Shown here: piece by piece, positions 36,601 through 49,800 of the stretch | Numbering within the stretch: position 1 is the first letter of the stretch | Layout: each line of letters opens with the position of its first letter | Source of the DNA: Ciona intestinalis | Lineage: Eukaryota; Chordata; Ascidiacea; Phlebobranchia; Cionidae | NCBI RefSeq assembly: GCF_000224145.3 | Contig: NC_020172.2 | Coordinates: forward strand, 740,023-804,022 | Direction of reading: 5' to 3' | Length of the DNA: 64,000 nucleotides | Notes under the pieces: generated by a model | Database searches by the model: none | What the model was told of the DNA's origin: nothing | The model's input: the letters and a program-made list of their open reading frames with translations, nothing else | Translations under genes and position numbers: made by a program

Positions 36601-39600
36601 ATCGGCTACGTAAAATGAACTTCATACACCTTTCTTACAGACATTGACGAGTGCCTCACATCGCCGTGCGATACAAACGCTGCTTGCGCGAATAACGTGG
36701 GAAGCTTCACGTGCACTTGTAACGCGCCCAGCTTTGTGGGTGACGGTATCACATGCTCCGGTAACGTTCATTCCCATTTATATGGCTTATACAGTAGGGT
36801 GGGGGGAATGGGACACTTTTTAACTTTATTTTCTTGTCCCATTTGGTAGTAAACAAAGAACATTCAAAGAATTATAAAACTGTATCCTCATGACTCTTAT
36901 AGACCGTTGTTAATTGTTTAAAACACGATCAGGTTATTTCAATATTATGTGCTAGAGGTGTCCAATATTCCCCCACCCTACTATATATAAAATAAGGGCA
37001 ATTGATTAAATCTATACCTTTATTGTCACAGGGCTGGTGTTAAACATAGACTTTAGAGCAGAGCTTGTAACAGGGGAAGACGCATCATCTCTGACGGTTG
37101 CCTCGCAGCAATCAGCCGTCGCAACTGTGGTAAGATTTTTAACGTTAAGTGGTTTTTTAGTTTACAATTCAGATACACCGTGATTACGATACTTTGCTCA
37201 ATGTCAAGTGCATATAACATTTAAATTTCCTGAACGTGGTTTAAAGAATTAACAACGGTAGCCGTGAGAATACGGTTTTATAATTCTTTGAATTTTCTTT
37301 GTTTGGAAATAGAATGAAATAGTGTCTCATCTTTCCTCATCCAACTATACATATAAAACAATCTTTCTTATAAATATAAGTTTATCGTTCACTTTCTAGA
37401 TCAAGAACATTTTGGACGAACTAGTAAGCACAACAACCTTTGGATACAATGCTACAGGGCTTACTGTCACTCTCGAGCAATTGAGCGGCAATACAACCAG
37501 CACAACATACATAGTCGTAATAGATGTCATTGGTTCAACTGATAATAACGTTGGTTTGCAAGGGAGATTCTCAGGCACAAGTTTCAGCTCTATGATCAAT
37601 GGAAAACCGGTTACATCTATCGAAGGTAATTGCGAACCGGTTTTCACTGGTTGGTACAGGTTTTAACTAAAACATTACAGACTTCGACGAATGCGAGGTA
37701 AACTACGGGAATTGCTCAACGAATGCTATCTGCACCAATAATGACGGAGGATTTGAATGTGTTTGCAACGATACACACGCAGACAGAAGCCCAGCAGGGC
37801 AGGCCAACGGAACTGTTTGCGGTAAGTATATGTAAGACACATAGCGGTATTTATATCACCCTAGCTATTCCTTCTGTGTTGTCTAAGTTGTCAGCGCTAC
37901 AATACAAAATAATTCTACCAGCCACAAAGTTATATATGTCGAACCAATAAGCAAGCATGAGGTGTATGAAACAGTATAACCGCTGTAACAACTGTTGTGG
38001 CCAGCTACCCGAGGATAAATATCAAAACTATGATAATTAAAACACGGTAAATAACACCACTAGCAAAAAAACATTTTTTAAATTCTGTTGTTTTTTTCAT
38101 GACTTTGTTTTTTGCTTGAAACTGTTACATGTTGTAAGTTGTACAAAAGATGGAATAAAAAAACATGTGTTTTCATACAGTTTAAACACCACTTATATAC
38201 TTTTTCATTTAGAGTTGCCAACTGCTTTCAACTGTACACAAAATGCCATTGAGTTGAGAACATACATCCCATACTTCGTTAATCACAATATTGATGTTTC
38301 GAAGCTTACCCTTGGTAGCTGCCTCGGTACTACTATGGGCGACTACCACGTATTCAGCGGAACATGCGACCCCGTAGTTACGGTAAGCTAAAAACCCAAG
38401 TATATATAGTAGGGTGGAAGAAGATAGGACACATTTAGCGCAGAATATCCAAATACCCTGATCGTATTTTAAACAATTAACAACGGTCAATAGGAGTTAT
38501 CAGTGTGCGGATTTACATTTATTTGAATTTTCTTTGTTTACTACCAAATGTGACCAGTAAATAGAGTGATAAGGCGTCCCATCTTTCCCCATTCTAGTAT
38601 ACATATACTATTGGGTGGGAGAAGACGTGCCGCCTTTGGCAAATAATACAATACTCTGCACTTTAAAGAATTAAAAACGGTTCTGTGGGAGTCTAGAGGA
38701 TACGATTTTATAATTCTTTAAATTTTCTTTGTTTATTACTAAATGGGACGGGAAAATAGAATAAAAAGGTGTTCCATTTTTCCTATACACAATATACTAT
38801 AGACATAAAGTATAAACCTTGTAGCAAATGCGCTTTAATATAAAAACTAAAACATTTAAAGGAGAAAGTCCCATAACTTTATTTTCTTTAGTCAACTGCC
38901 TCGATTCTCACGTATTCCTGGAATCTTACAAACATCAACAACTCCGCGTCGTTTGTTTTTGGAAAATTTGCGAACATACCGATACAATGTAATTTCCCAG
39001 CATCCATCAATGTTACCTTATCTATCAATGCTACGAGAAGGTAAGTAATTCTACATGCTTGCATATAGAAGTTCTATATTGCTGTGCGGTAGGATGGATA
39101 CCGATAGTATATAATACCCAAAATTTATATTTAACACTTAACAACTCTTGATTTATGGGGCCATGAGAATAAACGTTCGTATAAAACTATTTTTACTACC
39201 TATAAAGGAATGATAAAAGGGAATTAAACGTGGGCCATCTTACCCCAAGCTTGTTTATCGTATACCATGATAATACTGCCTTTAATATCAATTCACTTCC
39301 ATGTAAAGTCCTATCAAAATGTTAAGCACCAAACGAAGCACTAACGCTTAACAATCTGTCTTTACAGTGAAGTAGCGCAGCCTAGTGTAAGTATTGGGAT
39401 CGGAGTTAATGTGGATTTCGAGGTGAAACCTTTCTTCGACGCTGGATTGAACAATGCAATTGCAGGACCTATCTCGACCGACACGAGTATTTTTGCAAGG
39501 GTAAGTTGTACAACGAATCTCGTCAGCTGTTTTGTTCATTTGATATCCTTTTTATAGGGGTGAATTAGGAGTGTTTTTCGCGTCAAATACTGATAATAGT

Positions 39601-41432
39601 TTGAAAACTAAATCGATTCGGGTTTAAATAGAAGAATTTAACTGTAATATATTTTCCTGTGTAAAATATTTATTTAGTTATAATATGATGCGGAATGACC
39701 GGAAAGTTTAGCACATAATAACTAAATATGTTGAAATATGTTGATTGTGTTTTAAACATAAACTATGGGAGTCGTGAGGAGGCGGAATTATAATTCGTTG
39801 AATGTTCTTTGTCAACTAACAAATGCGAGAAGAGAAAATAGAATAAAAAGGTGTCCCATTCTTCCCCACCCTACTTTTGTCAGCATCTCATTCATACAGC
39901 GTAAACTACTATGTGGGGAAATACAGTAGGGTGGGGAGAAGATTGGACACCTTTTAACTGTATTTTCTCGTCCCATTTATCAGTAAACAAAGAACATTTA
40001 AATAATTATAAAACTATATCCCTACGACTCCCCATAGACTGTTGTAAACTATATCCCTTCGACTCCCCATAGAATTGTTTAAAACACGATCAGGATACTT
40101 GGATATAATGTGCTAAGGGTGTCCAATCTTCCCCCACCCCACTATATATTGTACAGAGGAATTTAGTAATTATCGTTTTGTTTTCGCAGATTGGATCAAG
40201 CACGTCTCTTGCATCAAATGTGAAGCTGATAGTGGACAGAATACAAGCAGCAGCAAGCGACAACTCTGACTCGGTTGAACTCGTTTCGTAAGTGAATAAG
40301 TCGTAAGTTGTGGGGCAACGATAGTAGTAACCTCTGCCTGCAATAAGAGGCAGGTGCGCGTATATACCAACTACTACTGCGCCTGGTTTGTGATTATTGA
40401 CAATAGGCATTGCTTGTATTTTTGTTCTTATTAGAAAAAAATAAGTTTAATTTACACAGGGGAGGTTGCGTCTCTCAGGATCCATCTTTATCTGGCTTAT
40501 CGAATCTGGTTAGTTTGTTGAAACAAGGAACTTCGAGCCAAGCACTCGTTCAAGTACCTGCTTTGTTTTTCCCGTCGGGATCATCGTCCACTATATACTC
40601 ATTCGAGGTGTCGACATGCGTGGAAACTGGTGGTATTGTCTGCGCACCTTCGGTAAGTGTATTGCGCTATGTTTGCCTCTATATTAGTTACATACGTTGT
40701 GTTTATAGTGTGGCGCAATTGGTAGAAGAAAGAGAGCGACTGTAATTATGAGGCTTCGGAGGAATGAAGATTCCCAACACGGGGAAGCTCAATTTGCAAT
40801 CGTTCGAGCATTAGGTAGGTCTAGATAAGCTCATTTTTTTGGTATACCGTTTTTTTACATTAATGTTTTAATACACAGGCGACGAAACCTGCCGGAAAGA
40901 TTGCGGTGAAGGCGTATGTGTGGTGAATAGGAATGCCGTAGAACGTGAGGTTTGCTGGTGCTCCAAAGGCACGAGGAAAACATCGGAGGGAAAGTGTGTT
41001 AAAGGTAAGGACAGTGCCCAAGTATTTACACTGAATTTGTTTTGCTCATAGTGTATAAGAGAGTAGAACAAATTCCAGATGCGATTTTGCACATATAGTT
41101 AACAAGTACAAAAAGCAACCCTTTTTGGTGAACTATGTCATGCAGTATAAAAAAAACTACTAAAAGCGGAGCAATATCCTACACCATATAATAAGTGATA
41201 TTGTTTCTTACAAAAAAACAAAATTTCAGAAGAAATCGTTATCCCGAACACTGGCACTGGCACTGTCAGTCAGCAAGAAGACAGAACAACTCTCTACGTT
41301 CTGATAGGTTTGGGAAGTCTTGTTTTAATTCTTATCATCGGTCTGTTGGTCGCTTTCTTTTGCCGCAAACGTGCTTCCAATCAGAAGAACTACGAACTTG
41401 ATCACGTGAACACCCATGCCATTGATTCGTAA
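33619..41432 (+). CDS. ZP-domain/EGF type I membrane protein, paralogue B (19 exons, intact)
   Basis: Exons: 33619-33700, 34194-34337, 34376-34582, 34958-35083, 35686-35808, 35868-36008, 36434-36565, 36641-36760, 37032-37129, 37400-37625, 37681-37821, 38213-38382, 38892-39040, 39368-39500, 40190-40287, 40460-40652, 40709-40814, 40879-41004, 41230-41432; 905 residues with all phases matching. Same order and exon phases as paralogue A: signal peptide, N-module, EGF1-6, the unrecognised ~108-residue module (exons 9-10), EGF7 ([12 protein letters not shown]), ZP-N (FNC, LGSCLG, SGTC, QCNFP), ZP-C (GGC, VSTC, IVCAPS, CG), furin-type site GRRKR, hydrophobic patch AQFAIVRAL, six-Cys module, TM helix, tail ending THAIDS. 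ZP proteins are secreted or cleaved at such sites and polymerise through the ZP-N part. EGF1 and the TM exon are very like A; ZP-C and the module are much more diverged. Function inferred. Confidence 0.9.
35152..35344 (+). mobile_element. MITE family 1 copy in gene B intron 4
   Basis: TAGTAGGATGGGGAAAGTTG to CTTCCCCCATCCTAGTA; full length. Confidence 0.8.
36121..36260 (-). mobile_element. tRNA-derived SINE fragment, reverse
   Basis: On the minus strand it reads GGGTTCAAGACTCGACGCTG, a B-box-like segment shared with the SINE at 53530. On the plus strand it starts with GTGACCACTGGGTTGGAGCA, matching the GGTCACTAAGGGGTTG part of the same element. Confidence 0.5.
36790..36983 (+). mobile_element. 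MITE family 1 copy in gene B intron 8
   Basis: ACAGTAGGGTGGGGGGAATG left end; CAATATTCCCCCACCCTACTA right end. Confidence 0.8.
37210..37351 (-). mobile_element. Decayed MITE in gene B intron 9
   Basis: Interior GAACGTGGTTTAAAGAATTA and right end GTGTCTCATCTTTCCTCATC are recognisable; the left terminus is lost. Confidence 0.5.
37955..38025 (+). mobile_element. SINE 3'-module fragment
   Basis: GAGGTGTATGAAACAG...CCCGAGGATAAATATC matches the module at 50213-50300 and 53935-54000 (GAGGTGTATG...GCGAGGATAAAG). Confidence 0.45.
38407..38599 (-). mobile_element. MITE family 1 copy, first of a tandem pair
   Basis: Starts 25 bp after the exon 12 donor of gene B. TAGTAGGGTGGAAGAAGATA to CTTTCCCCATTCTAGTA. 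Immediately followed by a second, more diverged copy. Confidence 0.8.
38606..38795 (-). mobile_element. MITE family 1 copy, second of a tandem pair
   Basis: TACTATTGGGTGGGAGAAGACG to TTCCATTTTTCCTATACAC; same orientation as its neighbour. Confidence 0.7.
39085..39255 (-). mobile_element. Decayed MITE, family 2
   Basis: GGTAGGATGGATACCG left, GGGCCATCTTACCCCAAGC right; the ACTTAACAACTCTTGATTTA interior is conserved. Confidence 0.45.
39681..39874 (-). mobile_element. MITE family 1 copy, left end decayed
   Basis: TTTAGCACATAATAACTAAA interior and intact AAGGTGTCCCATTCTTCCCC right end. Confidence 0.7.
39922..40144 (+). mobile_element. MITE family 1 copy with internal 35-bp tandem duplication
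   Basis: The segment AAACTATATCCCTACGACTC...TGT is repeated once inside the element (about 40010-40079), making it about 30 bp longer than other copies. Ends in gene B intron 14, about 45 bp before exon 15. Confidence 0.8.
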
Positions 41433-41957
41433 CTGATCTCATAGTCACGTGTCTGCTCTCAGCCAATCACGCGGCCATGAATCTAAACGACGATAACGCG
41501 TGTTGTGTTTCGAACTGACACTAATTATTTAATAACATGCTTTTATATCCATATATATTAGCTTATACATAGCCACTTTTATTTAATCTATTCTTTTCCT
41601 GTAATCTAAAAAATAGAATGCGCCTGTAACTTGAAGGTTCTTATATAAATCAATGTGTGAGCCAAAAGCGTCTACAGAACGCTTTTGTTAACTGTTTAAT
41701 AATTGAAACAATTGTAACTTCGACGATAGAAAGGCAAACTGCACTTTTACATGAAACGCAATTGATTTAATTTTCCATCTACAATGAGCAATGTTTTTTT
41801 TTCACCATTCACATGCCTTGATACTTCACTACACTTATAACGCAAACTGCCTTTCTTGATATTTTACGATGTGCCTGCAAGTTGATTGTTTGAGACCGAG
41901 TAGAAGGATATTCCGCCCCTGAAATATTTGGTGTACCAATGTAGTCTTATCATAAAC

Positions 41958-41963
41958 AATAAA
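41958..41963 (+). terminator. Candidate polyadenylation signal of gene B
   Basis: AATAAA followed by an A-rich run, the nearest canonical hexamer after the gene B stop codon. Confidence 0.4.
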
Positions 41964-43155
41964 AAAAATCAAAAAATGAAAAGAATATTCTTCATTAAAA
42001 AGACTTGGTTAAAATGAAAATGAAATTTGTCCAAAAACAATAACAAGTCTCCTTGCTGTTTATAGTTAAGTATGGATTAAGAAATCGAAGGGGCAGCGAC
42101 AAGCAGAATTTATTGGCATTGGAGAAGTATTAGACCTTAGCTACGATTGAAAAAACTTTGAAATGCAAAGGAGGGCACTAAGGAGCAATAGCTGTTGGTG
42201 AAAACAGAAACAAATTTGACAATAATCCTAAAATCGAAATTACAGGCGGTAAAATGAATACTACTGCTTTTTAAACATAATTTATTTGACTGGTCTTACT
42301 TCATTTTACAATATAAAACTTATTTTTAAGAGAATAGTTGGTAAACCTGTCTGAAATCAAAAACGCGTGAGCTAACGAATCGAACCGGACTTTCTATTAC
42401 AAAAAATATAAACGAAAAGCCTACGACCAGTGACCACAATGCACCGCAACGTTACGGGCCAATTACTAATCAAGTCATATCGTGCGAACAGAGTGTGTAT
42501 GTGGCCACTGCATGTACAAAACTGTGGGGTAAGATGGATGTTTTTAACAATTTAAAACTGTCTTTTGGAGTCGTCAGGTTGTTGGCTTGACAAAAAGAAA
42601 TACTTTTTTAGCTATTACATTATAATACACATTTGAAAAGAAAAATATTTTCCGGGCGACTTAGTATGTATTCACAGTATCTTACGCGTGTTTAGATATC
42701 TAGTCTGGGTGTGGCCTAAGTGGCGTTTTGTCAACTCATGCTGTATTCAGTAAAATGTCACGAAATATAATACGAAAAATTACGGCCGGTCGCAATACAA
42801 AGGGCATTAAAAATTGCGTTAAAATATTAGGATAATATATTGGCGAACGTAAAATGAGTCGCGTTTAGTTTTTACTAACTTTCTGGTGCGTTGGTGTTGG
42901 CTTTAAAAATATCATTGGATTAGGTCTTAACCAAATCTCTTGGCATTAAAATTGAACGCCAAAATGTTTACGTTGTTTTAAGAAAATCAATTTCGTTCTT
43001 TGAAAGGCACAAGCATGCGTATGGACGATAATAATTTGAGTAGTAATTGATATAGTGTCCCATAATGCGTGTAGAAGGCGTATATACTTGAATGTAGTAT
43101 GGCATATTTCCTATCATACAGTTTATCAATAAATTGCTGGACAGAATGGTACATA

Positions 43156-43309
43156 TAGTAGGTTGGGGTAAGAAGGAACATGTTTTCGTTTCCTTTTATT
43201 TGATAGAATTATATACCCTACCGCATTACGACTTAAAAAGAGCGTGGTAGGTTGTTAAAAACACAATCAGGGAAATTTTGTAATAACGTATCCCATCTTA
43301 CCCCACAGT
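43156..43309 (+). mobile_element. MITE family 2 copy
   Basis: TAGTAGGTTGGGGTAAGAAG left and TCCCATCTTACCCCACAG right: a well preserved example of the GGGGTAAGA/TCTTACCCC subfamily. Confidence 0.65.
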
Positions 43310-43823
43310 CTTTTTAAAGCGGATGTTTAATTTCAAATTTAACACTATAAAAAGATCCAAATAATTAAACCGCCGAAAGAAGAAGAATTATAAATGAAAA
43401 AAAACAATTTTTTAAAAGAATTGATATAAAATCGTGGTTACGCCATGTAGTGGACACGCACATGAAACTTTCTTTATATAGTTCACCGTCCCGTATGAAC
43501 GAGTCTTAAAGGACTGAAATGCGTGTAGTTATCCGAGAAAACAGGTAAATACGCCGAGCGTAATAGCAACGACGTAATAGCCTAACCCAAAATCGAGTCA
43601 TCGGCAACGAGCGTATCCGTATGGATATCTTTAGTTCCCTATACAATGCTAAAGCTTTCTTATCTACATTCGAGAGCTAATAACTCTAATAGCGTTTAGT
43701 TTATAACGGACTATAGCACAAGCATCTTACAGTGGGTGTTTTCTGTTGCAGAATTACATTAATTAGTCGTTTGAATAAAAAAATAGACAATATATTTGAC
43801 AGAGTTGGGAAAAGACTATTGAA

Positions 43824-46800
43824 ATGTGGCGACTTGCTCTGTTACTTGCTGTGTTCTGCGCGGTCGACATAGTGAATTCACAAAGCTCTATAGGTAACTA
43901 TTTAGAAGCAGTTAAAGAGGTGATTCTACGCAGTAACAAATGTTTTTTTTCTAGTGAACACTGTATTCAAATTCTCACCGCCCGATTTAGGGAATATATT
44001 CTTTGCATTTGCGAACGAATCTGACGCGAGCCGCTTCATAGTAATTATCCAAACTGTTCCTGAAATCACGTTCCGTAAGTACCTATATATATATAGTGGA
44101 GTGGGGGAAGATGGAACATTTTTATTCTGTTTTCTCGTCCCATTTGGTAGTAAACAACGAACTATCAAAGAATTGTAAAACTGTATCCTCACGACTTCCA
44201 TAAATCGTTGTTAATTGTTTAAAAATGGATCAGGATATTTAAATAATATGTTCTAAAGATGTCCCATCCTACTGTACGTTTTGCGAAGAGATTAGACCAA
44301 CGTTTTAAAAATTCATAGTTCGCTTAACTTAAACAAAAACAAAGCTCAATAAACACAGAGGAGAGTATCGTAAAACTATTTAAATATATATATGAATAAA
44401 TAGAATTTCGTTTCAAATTTTAAACCCTGGGTATATAGTGTTATCGTATAATTAGCAACAGTGGGACAAGATGCATAATTTTCCACACAATCTAATCGTA
44501 TCTTTACCAATTATCGACGCTTTTTTAAAGTCGTGAGTATAAGAGGTGATATAATTCTGTAAATAAATTTGGTGTACTACTAAATGAATCGATAAAAAGA
44601 ACGCAATATCGAACATTTTAACCCAGCCGTTACCCCGCGAAGGTAAATAAGTTACAAAAACAACTACTGAGTGAGATTGAACTAATCTATATATGGTTAA
44701 AGTCATGTAGGGTCATATACCATGGCCTATATAGGGTTTGGTCTGAGGTGGCCCATTTTTATAAATATTGACATAGGTGTGGGTGAAAATAGGACATCGT
44801 ATGCTCATGAAATTCAAATATCCTGATCACGTTTTAAAGAAATTACAACGGTCTATGGAAGTCGTGAGCATAAAGTTTTGTAACTCTGATGTTCTTTGTT
44901 TTCTACCAAATGGGTCGAGAAAACGGAACGAAATGTGTTCCATCTTCCCCAACTTACTCTATAATTAACAAATTTGAATTCTCTGTGTGTGTATCTGTGT
45001 GTGCAGAAAAGAACCTGTGTACTGTCGGATTCGGAGGTGATGGGTACCCTTGTGCGGAACAAGCTGACTGTACGCAGATCGACCAGTTATTACTGAGGTG
45101 TAAATGCAAAACAGGATTTGTCAGCATAAACGACGTTGAGGTTCAAGCGCCCCTAAACGTAACACTTTTTCCCGAAGGAATGAATTGTCAAGGTAAGACA
45201 TAAGATGAGTCGTATATGTGGTTTATACTCCAACATTCCGCTGGTTGACGTATATATAAGTTGTCTCAAAAATGACGTGCGTATACGATTACCACCCACG
45301 CGGGCGGGGCTTTTAGGAATCTTGAGATATTTAAAGGTGGTTATTGAGATGTATGACACATGTCTCAATGAGACAGTTGAACGAACCTTAAACCGCGAGA
45401 AACATTTTGACGATATTGTATTTAAAATACTGCAAGTGGGTAGTTGACCTAAACGCTCGGAAATTCTCCTTATATATATGGAAATCAATAAAACGCAGCG
45501 TTTCTGTATATGGGTGAGATTCAGCAGCGATACATACACATCAGCCGAATTGAGATTTACGCCAGATATGGTGATTTATTTTACACTATATGTTAATATA
45601 CGGAAACGAGTTTTACTTGTTTAATATTAACACCTTCACAGAAAGTTTAAACCACTTTTTCAAATTTAAGAAATGCCTTTTATAAAAATATATACGATTA
45701 ACATCGCAAGGTTTTCTTTCTTATAGACATCAATGAATGCGCAGCAAATCCGTGCCCAAGTACAGCAGCATCATGCGTGAATACATTTGGTTCATTTCAA
45801 TGCAACTGTAAGACGGGTTACACAGGGCCAAACTGCACAGGTAAAATATACGACAACGCGTGTATAACACTATACACTGTCATACTGACTTTAGTAAAGT
45901 ACATTTTGTAAAAATCGTAATAAGGGCCACAAGAAATTGATTCAAAAAATAAGTTACATAAGGTTTCTGTACTCCACTGAAGCGTATTTACAAAAGGTGT
46001 CGTTTTGAAAACAGGAAATCTAGAAGGCTTGGTCATTTTACCTTAAATTAACCTGTTCAAACAGATCTTAATGAATGTACATCCGCGACTTCGCCTTGCA
46101 CTGGAGCAAACACAATGTGCGTAAACACTTTGGGGAGTTTCATGTGTCCTTGCTTAACTGGTTACACTGGGACGACATCTTGCGTCGGTAAGAACTAAAT
46201 TGTGAAACTTAATCTGTCATGACAAAATTAAAGAGAATCGCTTTATTATACAATTGCTAATGAAAATTTTGAACAAATGACGTGTGGTTCAACCCTCCAA
46301 GACTCATGACAATAGAATAAACTCATTTAAACGCAATATTGTATAACGTCCAGTTCTAAAAAGTTGAATCAACCTTTATGGAATTGACAGCCACACCCGC
46401 AGACGTTTGCGCTTCAATGGAGGGAAGGGGTAAATCATGTCGTCACTCTGTCATGGGTGCTGAACGTCTTTCTTTACAATAACTATTTATGTCCAGACAT
46501 ATCTCATTACCCCCGTGAATAACCGGAGGAAAAATTAAATAACCGTTTGGTTCTAATTACGACATGTTTTGTAGACATCAACGAGTGCTCAACAAATCCG
46601 TGTCATGCTGGCTCTACGTGTGTGAATACGCCAGGGAGTTTTACATGTAACTGCCCAACAGGTTTAGTAAGCCATGCCGGGGCTTGCGTGTGTAAGTATA
46701 TTTATATCACTTTCGCCTAAAAAAATGTAAAGTATTGTACATATTTCTGTAACTAAGTCCACGAACCTGACCCTATATTCTAGTATAGTGCTCATGAAGT

Positions 46801-49800
46801 TGGACTTTTTCGTAACGTAAACATCCTTATATATTACACTATCCGTTTGACTTGATTTTGTTTATTACATATCGTAGCACAATAAGAGCCTTGTTTTAGT
46901 TGACTAGAGTTGAAAAACGTAATTTGCTAAGCATTTGTGTAAGCGCAGGGGTTTGACAAACAGTTATGCAAATTTGGGCACGTAAGGTGCCAACATACAT
47001 TTTATCGGCACAATACTTTTGTTCCACCGGTACAGTTGTGGAACTTGAATTTTATAAAAAAAAAACAACTTTTCATTTTATGAAAGTACATTTAAACTGT
47101 TTTCATACATGTTATTCCAGTACCGAACGTTGACGAATGCGCATTAGGAACAGACAACTGCGATATGAACGCGAACTGTATCGACACTTTCGGTTCATTC
47201 ACATGCGCTTGTAATGCGGGATATAGCGGCGACGGTGTAACATGCTCTAGTAAGTATCTATACCATTCACGGGAAAGTTGGGCAAGTCGTAAAACTTTAT
47301 AAATATTAAAATGGGGGAAGATAGGACACCAATAACACATAATATCCAAATATACTGATCGTGTTTTAAACAATTAGTAACGATCTATGGGAGTCGTGAG
47401 GATACAGTTTTATAATTATTTAAATTTTCTTTGTTTACTACCAAATGAAACGTGAAAGTATATTGAAAAGGTGTTCCATCTCCCCCACCCTATATAGACC
47501 AGCATACGAGAAATAAGCGGCAATTTTGTAGTTTTAAATGTTGTTTAATTTTAGACATCGACGAATGTTCACAAACGCCACCTGTGTGTACAAATGCGGT
47601 TTGTAATGATACGATGGGAAGTTTTAATTGCATTTGTTTAAGCGGATTCGTCAAGACCGGACATGCTGTATGTGTCGGTAAGTAGTACTAACTTATTGTA
47701 ATTATATGTAACATTTGTACGAAAACTTTCTGTAAATTTTGTCACTGCCGAGCCATCACTCAAAGAATAAAAAAAAATCTCAGTAATGCGTAAAAATTTC
47801 GGCTGGTGTTAATAAGAACATCGTCGCTTTAATGGTCCATGATTAAACATATGTAGTCAGGTAGGGAAAAGTTGGGACACTTTTTTATTCTATTTTCTTG
47901 TTCCAATGGGTAGTAAACAAAGGACATCCAAAGAGATATAAAGCCGAATCCTCGTGACTCATATAGACCGTTGTTAATCGTTTAAAACAAGATCAGAATA
48001 TCTAGATATTAAGCTTTATAGATGCCTGTATTTCCCCACCTTAATTACACTATTAAACGCAAGAATTGGATTAATAAAACATAATAGTTTTTTTATCTTG
48101 CAGATAAGAACGAGTGCGCTGACAATTCTAGTAATTGTCATATGAACGCCGATTGTACCAATATAGATGGCAGTTTTACATGTGCATGTAAAGCTGGGTT
48201 TACTGGTGATGGTCTAAACTGCACTGGCGTTGACGAATGCATGGAGAACACGCACACCTGTCACGCAAATGCAACTTGCTTAAATACGCTTGCAAGCTTT
48301 GTATGCGCATGTAACATTGGTTACTCCGGCAATGGCACGATGTGCACAGATATTGATGAATGCAGTTTCAACGTTTGCAACGCAAACGCGATGTGCACAA
48401 ACACGCCGGGGAGCTTTAAATGTAAATGTAACAGTGGATATAGCGGCAATGGAATGATCTGCACGGACATCGATGAATGTGCATTAGGAACCTGCCATGT
48501 GGACTCCACTTGCATAAACACCGCGGGAAGTTTTGCGTGCGCCTGTAAACACGGGTTTACCGGCAACAGCACAACTTGCACAGATATTAACGAGTGTCTA
48601 AGTAAGCCTTGTGACAGCAGCGCGACGTGTACAAACACTCCTGGTACTTACTCGTGTGTATGTAATAGCGGATACAGCGGGAACGGATTCACATGTACAG
48701 GTAAGACTAAGTGCAACGTAGCTTAAACTACGGTTTGTGAATAAAATTATATATAGTATGGTGGGGTCAAATGGGATACTTTTAGCACATTATATCCAAA
48801 TTCTCTGGACGTGTTTTAAACAGTTAACAATCTATAGCAGTCGTGAGAATATGGTTTTATAATTCTTTCAGTGTCTCTGTTTACTAGCAAATTGGGTGGA
48901 GTTAATAGAATGAAAATATGTCTAGTTTTTCTCCACCCTACTATGCACAAACGTTTAGTTTAGGGAAACATCAAATCTCATGCTGCTAATACACAGAGAA
49001 TGAAAACTTGTATTATAACATAGGTTTTCTAAAATTGTGTGTTTCTTTAGATAAGAATGAATGTGCGCTTGCAACAGACAACTGCCATAACTTAGCTTCA
49101 TGTGCAAATACAGCGGGTAGTTACACATGCACTTGTAATACTGGTTATAATGGCGATGGAACGACTGCCTGTGTAGGTAAGCGCTTATAATGAAACTTTA
49201 ACAATCTAATTTGGATTGTAGCCAACATGTATGACCAGTGGCACAGCCAGAAGAAAATAAGGTGGGGTTTTAATAAAAAAATAAAAATATATATTTTTTT
49301 AGATTTTTTTTGGTTTAAAAGAGGGGGTGTCGCGACTCCCTAACCCCCCTGGCTGCGCCACAGTGTATAACCATCTTTGTATACGATTTACAGATATCAA
49401 CGAATGTATGGTTGGAACAAATACCTGTCATGCCTCAGCAACATGCACAAACACATTGGGAAGTTTTACTTGTGACTGCAATACAGGGTACACTGGAAAC
49501 GGTACAACATGTTTGGGTAAGTATAGGCTATATTGTAGCCGCTAAAATAAGCTACAAATTAAACCCATCTTTAATGTATAGTAGGGTGGGGGAAGATGAG
49601 ACACCTTTTTCATTCTATTTTTGTCCCATTTGGTGATAAACAAAGAACATTCAAGGAATTATAAAACCATATTCTTATACAACTCCCATAGACCGTTCTT
49701 AATTGTTAAAAACACGATTAGGTACTAAAGGTGTCCCATCTTCTCCCACCCTAGTATATGTGAGGCATAACCGTGTTTTAAACAGGTTATGCCTCACATA

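Larger units (their letters stand above)
41433..43823. other. Intergenic region B-C
   Basis: About 2.4 kb. A polyadenylation-type AATAAA lies at 41958-41963, 526 bp past the gene B stop, then AT-rich DNA with a decayed MITE end at about 42525 and another at 43156-43309. A TATA-like TATAAAAAG at 43346 is 478 bp before the gene C ATG. No further gene seen. Confidence 0.5.

Noticed and set aside
45153..45539. 128-codon minus frame and 80-codon plus frame in gene C intron 3
   Set aside because: They overlap an EGF exon end and intron DNA, with no domain, signal peptide or splice logic.
48321..48638. 105-codon minus-strand frame
   Set aside because: Antisense shadow of the five-EGF exon of gene C.
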